Of a DNA stretch of 64,000 bases, positions 31,284-39,581 are shown one piece after another. How positions within the stretch are numbered: position 1 is the first letter of the stretch; each line of letters starts with the position of its first letter. This stretch comes from an uncultured Prevotellaceae bacterium (GTDB taxonomy: Bacteria; Bacteroidota; Bacteroidia; Bacteroidales; Bacteroidaceae). The notes under the pieces were generated by a model. That model was not told the origin of the DNA, searched no databases, and saw only the letters and a list, made by a program, of their open reading frames with translations. The stretch is taken from assembly GCA_902784565.1 (NCBI GenBank), contig CACZVE010000015.1:21223-85222 (forward strand), in the 5' to 3' direction. The translations under genes were made by a program, and so were the position numbers.

Positions 31284-33251
31284 TTATAGTCTGACTCCCT
31301 TAGTTTTAAGATACTCGATACCGAGTTGCTTGGCACGTTCGGCATTGCGGTTCTTGAGTTGCTTGGCCTTGTCAGGCTTCTGCTTCGTGATGGCCTGAGG
31401 CTTCTGCTTGAAACGGGGCGTAGCGGTCAGGTTCCAGGATTCCGTGACGTCCCACTTCTCCCTACACTCTATCTCCTTTGGATAATAATACACAGCTTCT
31501 GCCTGAAGGTCGGCATCATAGTCGCCCGTATCCCACTTTCCATTGCTGTTAACGTCAATATAGGCACGGAAATAATATTTGCCCGGCTTCACATAGTTGA
31601 ATTTGGCCACCATGCCTTTGGCGCGCACCTCCTTGATTATCGCATCCTTGCTGTCAATCATCTGCACGACGATGGTAGAGTCGACGGCATCAATCCCACT
31701 GATATTGAACAGCATCGAACTGAAATCTTCCGTCTTGTTCACCTTGATTCCCTGTTTATAGGGTTTCGACACCAGTCCGTAGATATCTACAAAGGCGGCA
31801 GAGTCAATCTCAAGACTATATTCTAAACCCGGTTTCCAGTCTGCGATGATCTCATAGTAACGGACGGTATTCTCCACAGGACGGAACTCGCATTCGGCGA
31901 TATACCAGAGAGAGTCTATCTGCGAATAGAGATGGACGGCAGAGGTGTCACAATGCATCAACGGCACAGGCATCTCAATGGTTACCCTCTGATCAGGATC
32001 CAACTGATTGGGCACATTAAACTTCGGCTCCAGAGGTTTCACGGGATAGATGGAGTCATAGTTCTCCTCTCGCTTCTTCTTCTTTTCCTGTTCTTTCTGC
32101 CACTTCTCGATTTCCTTGGCCTGCTCCTTCATACGTTTCTCGTATGGGACCTTTGCCAGTGCCTCGAGGGCTGAATCGGTATGCAACACGAGATTACCCA
32201 GGGTGTCTGTCATCCGATAGGAGATATCCATCAACAAGGTGTCTGTATTGACAAGCATCGTGTCGCGCAACCAATAATGGATGGTGTCGCGCTGTTCATT
32301 AGCCTCGATAACGAAGGCACTGTCGCTATTGAAGTTCAGACCCTTGATCTCCGGCAGGAGGGAGTCGCCATAGGTGAAATACATCGAGAACTTATTCGCT
32401 TCCACACGCTCCGTCTTCAACAACACACGGTCTGTCTGGAGATGGGTAAAGGCAAGCAATGTGATGTCGTCGGGCAGGAAATGGGTGTAAGGCACCTGCA
32501 ACAGGGCATCGATATGCAGTGAGTCGCGCCAGACAGTATCCACACGGGTGTCAGGCTTCGATGAAGGCTCGAAGGTGTCGTGACTGAAGGCAATCATCTC
32601 ACTTTTCTGGGAAAAACGGAAGTCACCGTCGTTTTCCTGTAAGGCATAGGCCCGATATGTTCCGGGTGCCACACCCTTCACCACGAAATGACCCCGGCCA
32701 TCGGTACGTGAGACACGCATCATCGGCTTGGTCTTGAAGGCAGAGTCGGCCAGATCAGCATAGAGTCCCACAGAGATGCCCTTCACAGGCTCCAGGTTAC
32801 TGGCATCCAACACATAACCTGACACCTCAAAGGTATCAATCTGCTCACCCGTTGAAAAACTGTAGGTGTAGTTACCCATCGGATTACCCTCATTATTGTC
32901 GCTGATGGCATCACTGAAGTCGATGGTATAGGTGGTGTTCTCTTTCAGCGTATCCTTCAGTTCCACCACAATCTTCTTGCCGGCAGCCTTGATATCAGGC
33001 ATCTCCAACTGAGGGGGCGAGACAATCACCTTGTTCGTCGCATCCTCCAGTTTGATATATTCATCGAAGTAGATGGTCACCTTCTTCTGCTTCACATTCG
33101 TGGCCTTGTCTGCTGGCGATGCTCCTATGACCTGGGGCGGATCATCATCAAACCAGCCACCATCAGGTGATCCCATCCTTGCACAAGAAATAGTGAATAG
33201 TGAATAGTGAATAGTGAATAATGCCAATGCTATTATTGGCAATAATCTCAT
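31284..33251 (-). CDS. Lipoprotein with a bacterial Ig-like (Big_5) domain
   Basis: The start at 33251 gives a short signal MRLLPIIALALFTIHYSLFT with lipobox-like ISCA; the open frame reaches further to a GTG at 33281. The mature protein begins with a Big_5 Ig-like domain (PPQVIGASPADKATNVKQKK, then YTIDFSDAISDNNEGNPMGN), then a carboxypeptidase-regulatory-like repeat (VSGYVLDASNLEPVKGISV), and a long beta-rich remainder with a Lys/Glu segment (KEQAKEIEKWQKEQEKKKKR). This is a surface or periplasmic lipoprotein family common in Bacteroidota, role unknown. The signal is encoded by a 7-bp repeat (33191-33218). Confidence 0.8.
   Translation of the reverse strand: MRLLPIIALALFTIHYSLFTISCARMGSPDGGWFDDDPPQVIGASPADKATNVKQKKVTIYFDEYIKLEDATNKVIVSPPQLEMPDIKAAGKKIVVELKDTLKENTTYTIDFSDAISDNNEGNPMGNYTYSFSTGEQIDTFEVSGYVLDASNLEPVKGISVGLYADLADSAFKTKPMMRVSRTDGRGHFVVKGVAPGTYRAYALQENDGDFRFSQKSEMIAFSHDTFEPSSKPDTRVDTVWRDSLHIDALLQVPYTHFLPDDITLLAFTHLQTDRVLLKTERVEANKFSMYFTYGDSLLPEIKGLNFNSDSAFVIEANEQRDTIHYWLRDTMLVNTDTLLMDISYRMTDTLGNLVLHTDSALEALAKVPYEKRMKEQAKEIEKWQKEQEKKKKREENYDSIYPVKPLEPKFNVPNQLDPDQRVTIEMPVPLMHCDTSAVHLYSQIDSLWYIAECEFRPVENTVRYYEIIADWKPGLEYSLEIDSAAFVDIYGLVSKPYKQGIKVNKTEDFSSMLFNISGIDAVDSTIVVQMIDSKDAIIKEVRAKGMVAKFNYVKPGKYYFRAYIDVNSNGKWDTGDYDADLQAEAVYYYPKEIECREKWDVTESWNLTATPRFKQKPQAITKQKPDKAKQLKNRNAERAKQLGIEYLKTKGVRL
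33191..33218. repeat. 7-bp tandem repeat encoding a lipoprotein signal peptide
   Basis: Four TAGTGAA units in exact tandem. On the minus strand they encode LFTIHYSLFTI of the signal. Two more units of the same kind overlap the stop codon of the next gene upstream (33281-33294). Confidence 0.85.
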
Positions 33252-33291
33252 ACCGTTAAAACGTTTATCTTTCCCCATCACTATTCACTAT

Positions 33292-34785
33292 TCACTTGTT
33301 AAGTGTCAGCAGTTGTTCGATATTGTCACGCGAATTACTCAGACGAGGTACTTTGTGCTGTCCGCCCAACTTCCCACGCTGTTTCAACCAATCATTGAAG
33401 AGGTTCTGACGAGCCTCGATGATCTCGAGGGGCTGCAAGGTGATATTCTTATAGCGCTTGGCCTCGTAATCGCTGTTGATTTCCTGCAGACGTTTGTCGA
33501 GCAATTCCGCAAACTGCTGCAGGTCGGCAGGCCGTTTGGCAAACTCGATGAGCCACTGGTGACGGCACTTCGCATTCGCATCCATAAAGACAGGGGCAGC
33601 CGTATATTCCGACACCTCGGCACCAGTCTGTTCACAAGCGTAGGCCAGTCCTTTCTCGGCATTATCCACAATCAGTTCCTCGCCGAAGGCATTGATGAAA
33701 TGCTTCGTACGACCTGTGATGATAAACTTATACGGATTGGTCGACGTGAACTGGATAGTGTCGCCTATCTCGTAGCGCCACAAACCACAACAGGTGGAGA
33801 TCACCATCGCATAATTCTTACCCGTCTCTACTCCCCACAACGGCACAGGATCGCCACCATCCATCGGAATGAATTCATAGAACACATCATAGTCGAGCAT
33901 CAGGAGCATCGACTTGTCTGTCGGATCATCCTGCAGACCGAAAAAACCCTCACTGGCATTATACGTCTCCATATAGTGCATGTTGGAAGAGGTGATGAGT
34001 TGCTCATACTGTTTGCGGTAAGGCGTAAAGGCCACACCGCCGTGGAAGAACATCTCAATATTCGGCCAGACCTCCTCCAGATGTGTCTTACCTGTGATTT
34101 CCATCATCCGTGTCAGCACGGAGAGCATCCAAGATGGCACACCAGAGATATTTGTCACATTCTTGTTCATTGCCTCACGGGCTATCTTGTCACGCTTGAT
34201 TTCAAAGTCGGAGATCAGGGCGGTCTGTTTCTTCGGCACACGGACGAGATTGGCCAACGGGTTGATATTTTCTATCAGGATGGCACTGAGGTCACCCACC
34301 AACGAGTCCTTCAGATTATAATTCGGTGCATGACTGCCACCAAGTATCAGAGCCCGTCCGTCGAAGATCTTCGACTTCGGGTTGTTACGCAGATACATCG
34401 CTACAGCGTCGAAACCACCCTGGTAGTGCATCCGCTTCAGACCTTCCCTGCTCACGGGAATGAACTTCGACTTGTCGTTGGTGGTTCCTGACGACTTCGC
34501 ATACCACTTCACACGACCTGGCCAGAGAACATCAGCCTCCCCATGTCGCATACGGTCTATCGCGCCTTTCATCTCCTCGTAGGTGTTCACGGGAATATGC
34601 TTCACAAAATCCTCGTAGCCCTTCATGGAAGCGAAGGCGTGGTTCCGTCCGTATTCTGTGTCCTGAGCCTCAGCAACCAGACGACTCAGCACGGCTTCCT
34701 GCAATGCCTGTCCCCCGTTCTGATGCTTCTCCAGTTCCTTCTGGCGAGCCTCGAACACTTTCCTAACTATACGCGTTATACTCAT
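33292..34785 (-). CDS. GH3 auxin-responsive-promoter family (acyl-acid amido synthetase-like) protein
   Basis: This protein of about 497 aa resembles plant GH3 synthetases, members of the adenylate-forming superfamily. The nucleotide-binding loop KWYAKSSGTTNDKSKFIPVS is present, with further motifs YNASEGFFGLQDD and YEIGDTIQFTSTNPYKFII, TGRTKHFINAFGEELI. Plant enzymes join amino acids to carboxylic acids using ATP; the bacterial substrate is unknown. The start at 34785 is chosen because a -7 box (34794-34802) lies just upstream, inside the longer open frame. Confidence 0.85.
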   Translation of the reverse strand: MSITRIVRKVFEARQKELEKHQNGGQALQEAVLSRLVAEAQDTEYGRNHAFASMKGYEDFVKHIPVNTYEEMKGAIDRMRHGEADVLWPGRVKWYAKSSGTTNDKSKFIPVSREGLKRMHYQGGFDAVAMYLRNNPKSKIFDGRALILGGSHAPNYNLKDSLVGDLSAILIENINPLANLVRVPKKQTALISDFEIKRDKIAREAMNKNVTNISGVPSWMLSVLTRMMEITGKTHLEEVWPNIEMFFHGGVAFTPYRKQYEQLITSSNMHYMETYNASEGFFGLQDDPTDKSMLLMLDYDVFYEFIPMDGGDPVPLWGVETGKNYAMVISTCCGLWRYEIGDTIQFTSTNPYKFIITGRTKHFINAFGEELIVDNAEKGLAYACEQTGAEVSEYTAAPVFMDANAKCRHQWLIEFAKRPADLQQFAELLDKRLQEINSDYEAKRYKNITLQPLEIIEARQNLFNDWLKQRGKLGGQHKVPRLSNSRDNIEQLLTLNK

Positions 34786-34793
34786 TTCAGCTT

Positions 34794-34802
34794 GCAAAAT
34801 TA
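34794..34802 (-). promoter_or_regulatory. -7 box for the GH3-auxin-like gene
   Basis: This reads TAATTTTGC on the minus strand, 8 bp before the chosen ATG. Confidence 0.5.
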
Positions 34803-34862
34803 CGCAAATCCCTCGTAACAGCAGAATAATTTACGATTTTTTTATATAATTAAGGTATACGA

Positions 34863-34892
34863 ACAGGGGCCGACATCACTGCCAGCCCCTGT
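34863..34892. terminator. Hairpin after the dockerin-type gene
   Basis: ACAGGGGC and GCCCCTGT form an 8-bp GC-rich stem, downstream of the minus-strand gene ending at 34935. The T run is weak. Confidence 0.5.
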
Positions 34893-34934
34893 CAAAACTA
34901 ATCCGTATTGTTGATTGATCTATTAGATCCTTGC

Positions 34935-35396
34935 TTAATTGCCCATGATGATTTTTACTATCTGCACAATATCTGAAGTATTCACTGTACCGTCCTTGTT
35001 AGCATCAGCATCATCAAATATGAAATCGCCAGATTCATTGCCCGTGAGATAGTTCACCACCACGACGATGTCTGCAATATCCACTCTTCCATCGCCATTG
35101 GCATCGCCAGGAATTACTTTCGCTTCACGAGTGATGAGCCGCTTGATTTCTGGACATGGGACAGACGTATAACCATTGGCCGTCTGAATTTCGAGTGTGT
35201 TTATGCCATCTTCACCACCATATAGATATTGAAGTACTGGATAGTCATCCGTAATCCTGAAGGCTATTTCCGTTCCGTCAGTCTTCTCGACCACCATCTC
35301 AAACTGTACTGTCTGGGCCATACTTTCTATGGGCAGCCAAACGAGCAAGTAAAGCAGTATTGCCCAACACTTGCAGTTATGTTTTATCGTTTTCAT
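34935..35396 (-). CDS. Secreted protein with a dockerin-type calcium-binding repeat
   Basis: The start at 35396 gives a signal peptide ending ESMAQ; the open frame extends nine codons further upstream. The C-terminal 55 residues hold two dockerin-like EF-hand repeats (GDANGDGRVDIADIVVVVNY and DADANKDGTVNTSDIVQIVK). The middle part (FRITDDYPVLQYLYGG) resembles short repeats common in Bacteroidota secreted proteins. In clostridia such repeats bind cohesins; in Prevotella they are generally C-terminal modules of uncertain partner, so no cellulosome is implied. It follows the M64 peptidase gene and is probably co-transcribed with it. Confidence 0.75.
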   Translation of the reverse strand: MKTIKHNCKCWAILLYLLVWLPIESMAQTVQFEMVVEKTDGTEIAFRITDDYPVLQYLYGGEDGINTLEIQTANGYTSVPCPEIKRLITREAKVIPGDANGDGRVDIADIVVVVNYLTGNESGDFIFDDADANKDGTVNTSDIVQIVKIIMGN

Positions 35397-35429
35397 CTTT
35401 CTTTTCTTCTTAATGTTCGACAACGTTTC

Positions 35430-37772
35430 TTACTTCTTATTCTTTTTCAGTGCATCACGCCAAGTCCCTTTTAAGAATACAGGTGGAGCCGTGCGCTGAA
35501 CTTGCTGCACCTTCTTGCCACCCTTCTGGCGAGCCATATTGGTATTCAAAGCATCGACAAACTGCTGATGGCCTGCTGCATCGAAGGTTACGAATGATTC
35601 GTAGTCATACGTCCAGCCATCGCCCTCCGACTCCTTCATCACACGTTTATAAATTTCCTCACGGGATGGAGCGTTGAAGCCAACATTATTATAGCGCATC
35701 ATACTGTTCTCCGTAGGACGATAAGCACCAAACTGGTAAAGATAACTACCTTCATAGACACCTATCTTCTCATCGGCATAACGTTCGTCACTGATAAACT
35801 TCGACCACTTCACCTCCGTCGGATCAGAACGCCAATCCACGTTAGCGCCCCATCCGAGAGTAGTCCATTGGTTCTCCATCTCTGTCTTACTATTCTCAGG
35901 CAGTGTCATACCAGTATATTCCACATACTCATCCATCAGCTTTCCGAAACCATGTCCACCTGCCTCGTGGTTTAAGACGTCGGAAACGCCGTCCATCGAA
36001 TAACAAACAAATGAATTATCCTCCAGCAAGTTACAGTAACTGCGTTTCCCAATATCTTCTTTGTATATTACACAAACGTGCATCGGGCGATTAGGAATCA
36101 AATCGGGTACCTTTGAGGCATATTCAAATGCCTTTGCAGCATCTTCGTCAATTGCGTGAACTACATTACCAAAGAATTCTGCATTGGGCGAAACAGCCTT
36201 TACAGCATATACATTGAAGCGATCCTGTAAAGATCGATAAGGTTCATATTCAAAGAACTTATCCATTGCTTGATTCATATTCCATTCATATCCTTCGCCA
36301 TTTTCCAAATCCATATCAGTATATCCTTCGCCAACAAATACGAGGTCTATGCCTTGTCCTTGAGTCGCTTTCTGTAATGTTAGAACCTCACCATCATGAG
36401 AATAGTCGGTAGAAGTATAGAAGTTAAAATTAACAGGACCAAATATTTCCTCTAAATAAGAGAACAGCCTTTCGTTTCGATCATAAGTTAAGGGTAGTTT
36501 TCCTTTTTCGTCACTCAAACTATTAAATACTATTACGCCATTTTGGTCAACTAAAAAGACGTTAGGCGTTCCTCCCCACTGGAAGATTGCCCGTCCTTCG
36601 CCAGTTCCTCCCCAACTCCAGTCTTTGGCTATTGCATTATTCCATGGAATATCATGATCTTTTAGATAATCAGCCAAACCATCATCACCACTCAGATCAT
36701 GATGAATACCAATTATTTCAAATCCTTTGTCTTTATAGGCATTATATACTGGTACCATCTTTTGATTTAATGCTTCAGAGAATGGACACCACAATCCCCA
36801 CTTATAAAGCAAGGTGTATTTATGCTTCTTATACTCTTCTTTCAGGTCTATAGTATTTCCGTTAATATCCTTCATTGAAAAGGTCGGTGCAGGAATCTTT
36901 AAGTCTGAAAGGTCTAGTCCTTCTCCTCTTTGAGTTATCATTGATGGCCAAAAATCACAGAATTGGGGATGGTTGATAATCTTTTCTGGTATTTTACCTG
37001 AAAAAAAATTATTGTTGAGATTGACATTATTACCTGGAAGTTTGTCCATTAAACCACAAATAAACTCTTCTTGAAGTTGACCCGTAAACAAATTATCTTG
37101 AATATCAAACATACTAAGTAAAGGTAGTTTGGCAATGGATACAGGTATCGTGCCATACAACTTGTTTCCATAGAAATCCAAGATTTCTAAAGAATAAATG
37201 TTACCGAGATACTCTGGAATACTTCCTTCTAACTGTGTGTTAGCCATATTCAAATTTTGTATAGGCCCCATTCGTTCAATACTCTTAGTGAAGGTTCCTG
37301 TAGAGACATCATTAGCACCAAAAAACATATCATGAAGATCAAGGGATCTAACATAAGGAACATTCTTGTCATACTCATTGATTCCGTGCCATTCCCATAT
37401 AGGCTTGTTTGTGCACCAGTTCTCTTTATAACTATCAGGCCAATTATCCCCATCCATCTCATGGTATAAGTCAATCAGGGCCTTAGAAGCTTCAACTTCA
37501 TCAAAATTATTGTTTCTGAAATCGATGTTTACAACATCGTCTATCACGAATTCATTTATATCATGCCACGGAAAAGAAAAAGACCAACTTATCTTACCAT
37601 CTTTTATAACAGGCTTGAGTTGCAGCACCCGAAACGAAAGATCATACTGAATACTATCACCAGTTGTTCGCTTGATGCTGACATGCTGACCATCATAGTT
37701 CTTTTGTTGTGCCCATCCAACGAAAGGCAGCAGTGCCAAGAGTAGCACTAAGAAGGGTCTTGCTATTCTCAT
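35430..37772 (-). CDS. Secreted fusion: leucine-rich repeats, thioredoxin-like domain, M64 metallopeptidase
   Basis: The signal peptide ends GWAQQ in this 780-aa protein. Residues about 100-260 are leucine-rich repeats (LNMANTQLEGSIPEYLGNIY, then LEILDFYGNKLYGTIP). Residues about 290-425 form a redoxin/TlpA-like thioredoxin fold (PAPTFSMKDINGNTIDL, LYKWGLWCPFSEALNQ), where the usual CxxC is only Cys-Pro-Phe-Ser. The rest is a peptidase M64 (IgA-peptidase) domain with zinc motif HEAGGHGFGKLMDE. M64 enzymes can cut immunoglobulin A; here the target is unknown. Promoter at 37862-37893. The dockerin-type gene follows by 33 bp. Confidence 0.85.
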   Translation of the reverse strand: MRIARPFLVLLLALLPFVGWAQQKNYDGQHVSIKRTTGDSIQYDLSFRVLQLKPVIKDGKISWSFSFPWHDINEFVIDDVVNIDFRNNNFDEVEASKALIDLYHEMDGDNWPDSYKENWCTNKPIWEWHGINEYDKNVPYVRSLDLHDMFFGANDVSTGTFTKSIERMGPIQNLNMANTQLEGSIPEYLGNIYSLEILDFYGNKLYGTIPVSIAKLPLLSMFDIQDNLFTGQLQEEFICGLMDKLPGNNVNLNNNFFSGKIPEKIINHPQFCDFWPSMITQRGEGLDLSDLKIPAPTFSMKDINGNTIDLKEEYKKHKYTLLYKWGLWCPFSEALNQKMVPVYNAYKDKGFEIIGIHHDLSGDDGLADYLKDHDIPWNNAIAKDWSWGGTGEGRAIFQWGGTPNVFLVDQNGVIVFNSLSDEKGKLPLTYDRNERLFSYLEEIFGPVNFNFYTSTDYSHDGEVLTLQKATQGQGIDLVFVGEGYTDMDLENGEGYEWNMNQAMDKFFEYEPYRSLQDRFNVYAVKAVSPNAEFFGNVVHAIDEDAAKAFEYASKVPDLIPNRPMHVCVIYKEDIGKRSYCNLLEDNSFVCYSMDGVSDVLNHEAGGHGFGKLMDEYVEYTGMTLPENSKTEMENQWTTLGWGANVDWRSDPTEVKWSKFISDERYADEKIGVYEGSYLYQFGAYRPTENSMMRYNNVGFNAPSREEIYKRVMKESEGDGWTYDYESFVTFDAAGHQQFVDALNTNMARQKGGKKVQQVQRTAPPVFLKGTWRDALKKNKK

Positions 37773-37861
37773 ATTCTTTTGTTTTTTAATTATTGATATC
37801 GTTCACAGTAAGTTTGGAGCATTACGCTTCTTCTGCCGAACGGGTCCTTCCCGCTCTGGTT

Positions 37862-37893
37862 GCAAAGATAGAGATTATTTACGAAACTACAAA
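37862..37893 (-). promoter_or_regulatory. Promoter of the M64 peptidase gene
   Basis: On the minus strand, TTTG (37890-37893), a 19-bp spacer and TATCTTTGC (37862-37870), a good consensus match 90 bp before the ATG. Confidence 0.7.
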
Positions 37894-37896
37894 GAA

Positions 37897-37924
37897 AAAG
37901 GCAAGATTTTTACGTCTTGCCTTT
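37897..37924 (-). terminator. Terminator downstream of the carboxypeptidase gene and array 2
   Basis: AAAGGCAAGA and TCTTGCCTTT form a perfect 10-bp stem with an 8-base loop. On the minus strand TTTTCTTT follows. It would end transcripts from the carboxypeptidase gene after they cross array 2. Confidence 0.75.
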
Positions 37925-37929
37925 AGGAT

Positions 37930-38095
37930 TTGTCTCTCAATGATTCTGTGCGCAAATCACAAACCGTTAGTCTATCGAGTCTGCTGCTCTGCGAATACGA
38001 TCTGCGAGATCAATGAGTGCCCCCTTCAATCTATAGCATTCCTCAGAAATCGGAATCGTATGCCTCAGATTCGGGAGAAACCATTTTTAAGTTGT
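37930..38095 (-). other. Non-coding stretch beside array 2 with a short open frame and a hairpin
   Basis: GATCT-GCG-AGATC (37999-38011) is a perfect hairpin. A minus-strand frame without an ATG reads LRHTIPISEECYRLKGAL, then IDLADRIRRAADSID and a stop; its codon use looks protein-like. This may be the remnant of a small gene or a sequence that travels with the repeat array. No intact gene was found in 37773-38458. Confidence 0.3.
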
Positions 38096-38123
38096 AAAAC
38101 CTTGCCTAAAAGTTGAGGGAAGG

Positions 38124-38467
38124 TTTTGCAGGGGGTGCAAAAATGTGCCCCAGATTTGGGGGAAGATTTTGCAGGGGGTGCAAAAACATGCCTCAGATTT
38201 GGGGCAGACTTTTGCAAGGGGTGCATAAACATGCCTCAGTTTTGGGGAAAGGTTTTGCATGGGGTGCATAAACGTGCCTCAGTTTTGGGGGAAGATTTTG
38301 CAGGGGGTGCAAAAACATGCCTCAGAATTGGGGGAAGGTTTTGCACGGGGTGCATAAACGTGCCTCAGTTTTGGGGGAGACTTTTGCATGGGGTGCATAA
38401 ACGTGCCTCAGAATTGGGGCAGACTTTTGCACGGTGTGCATAAACGTCTCCCAGTTTTGGGGCAGGA
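38124..38467 (+). repeat. 43-bp minisatellite array 2
   Basis: Eight units start at 38124, 38167, 38210, 38253, 38296, 38339, 38382 and 38425, all exactly 43 bp. Unit plan: TTTTGCAnGGGGTGCA(A/T)AAA, then CnTGCCTCAG, then TTTTGGGGnAGA-like. TTTTGCA and TGCAAAA around GGGGG form a small palindrome in some units. Period and sequence match array 1 (15074-15350), with small differences. Open frames across it are artefacts. It lies between the stop of the carboxypeptidase gene (38509) and a terminator. Confidence 0.92.
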
Positions 38468-38508
38468 AAATGAAAAGTCAAAATGACTATTTTGAGTTTT
38501 GAGGCAGG

Positions 38509-39459
38509 TTATTGAGAAAGATGATTCAATTCCTCCATTACACGGAAGCCATAATCAAGAATGATAATGGACTCACTGAAACGGGAGGACATGCTACGAC
38601 TTCCTAAAAGAACAAGATAGAGTGTGGAGCCATTACGTCTGGCTGCAGAAGCGAGGCAGTTGCCAGCCATCCGGGTAAATCCCGTTTTGATACCAATGCA
38701 ACCCTCATATTTCTCTAACAGCACATTTGTGTTTTTGATAGGCATGTGACGACGGTCTATCAGGGGAATATCCTTTTCGACGGTTCCCACGATGGCGGCA
38801 AAGACAGAATCACGCATACAGTAACGAGCCAACGTCAGTACATCGCTTGCCGAACTGTAGTTCTCGTAGTTGGGCATCCCATTGGGATTGGCAAAGTGGG
38901 TGTTCTTCATGCCCAGATAGGCGGCTTTCTGGTTCATCATGTCACAAAAGCGCAGGGTGTCGCCCCCGATATGCTTGGCAATGGCATAGGCAGCATCGTT
39001 GTCGCTTTGGAGCATCATCTCATAAATAAGGTCGTCCATCACGTAGGCATCGCCGAGTTTCACACGGGAATCCTTGGCGATAAACACATCTTCGGTGATG
39101 CTGACGGTGTCTGTCATCACCCCATTCTCCAGAGCCAGCAGACAGGTCATCATCTTCGTAAGACTGGCAATGGCCCTTGGCTCGTCAGCATATTTCTGGC
39201 TGAGGATCATACCCGTCGAGTCATCAACGAGGATCCAGGCTTGGGCCGAGAGTGAACTCAGTTGCTCAAAACCCTCGATGGAATCGGGGTTTAGGATGGT
39301 GCGCAGGGTGGTACTGTCTATCCGGCAAGCCGCCGTCAGACGTTCTACTTCCGGATCCACTGCCACTTCCCTACCCTTGCAAGAACAGGTGGAAACAACC
39401 GAAAAAACTGCTGTCAACCAACAGAGCGTAGCGATGAGGGATGATAAAGTCGTCTTCAT
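38509..39459 (-). CDS. D-alanyl-D-alanine carboxypeptidase (S11 family)
   Basis: The start at 39459 is chosen because a -7 promoter box lies at 39466-39474, inside the longer open frame; the product is about 316 aa with a lipoprotein-like signal (STCSCKG). Active-site motifs: SxxK in IASLTKMMT, SxN as SDN in MLQSDNDAAYA, and KTG in GIKTGFTR. It removes the terminal D-alanine of peptidoglycan stem peptides in the periplasm. The size is below typical DacA because the C-terminal beta domain is absent, as in DacF/PBP4-like short forms. Its transcript probably continues through array 2. Confidence 0.88.
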   Translation of the reverse strand: MKTTLSSLIATLCWLTAVFSVVSTCSCKGREVAVDPEVERLTAACRIDSTTLRTILNPDSIEGFEQLSSLSAQAWILVDDSTGMILSQKYADEPRAIASLTKMMTCLLALENGVMTDTVSITEDVFIAKDSRVKLGDAYVMDDLIYEMMLQSDNDAAYAIAKHIGGDTLRFCDMMNQKAAYLGMKNTHFANPNGMPNYENYSSASDVLTLARYCMRDSVFAAIVGTVEKDIPLIDRRHMPIKNTNVLLEKYEGCIGIKTGFTRMAGNCLASAARRNGSTLYLVLLGSRSMSSRFSESIIILDYGFRVMEELNHLSQ

Positions 39460-39465
39460 TTGGCT

Positions 39466-39474
39466 GCAAAGATA
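39466..39474 (-). promoter_or_regulatory. -7 box of the carboxypeptidase gene
   Basis: This reads TATCTTTGC on the minus strand, 6 bp before the ATG at 39459, implying an almost leaderless message. Confidence 0.6.
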
Positions 39475-39550
39475 CGCAGAAAATCTGAAAACAGCACTTA
39501 AATAATCATAAATTCTTACCACACACCTCTTTCCTCTCACCTCTTTTTAT

Positions 39551-39559
39551 TACCTTTGC
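39551..39559 (+). promoter_or_regulatory. -7 box of dapB
   Basis: TACCTTTGC, 22 bp before the ATG at 39582. The upstream part is a CACCTCTTT-type repetitive tract without a clear TTTG. Confidence 0.5.
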
Positions 39560-39581
39560 ACAGTTTTAATTCGAATTAAAT

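Noticed and set aside
34935-35396. Evidence for a cellulosome because of dockerin-type repeats
   Set aside because: No cohesin or scaffoldin is in the window, and such repeats are common in non-cellulosomal Bacteroidota proteins.
38087-38443. Open frames over the second 43-bp array
   Set aside because: Same reason: repeat-derived, no start signal and no conserved protein pattern.
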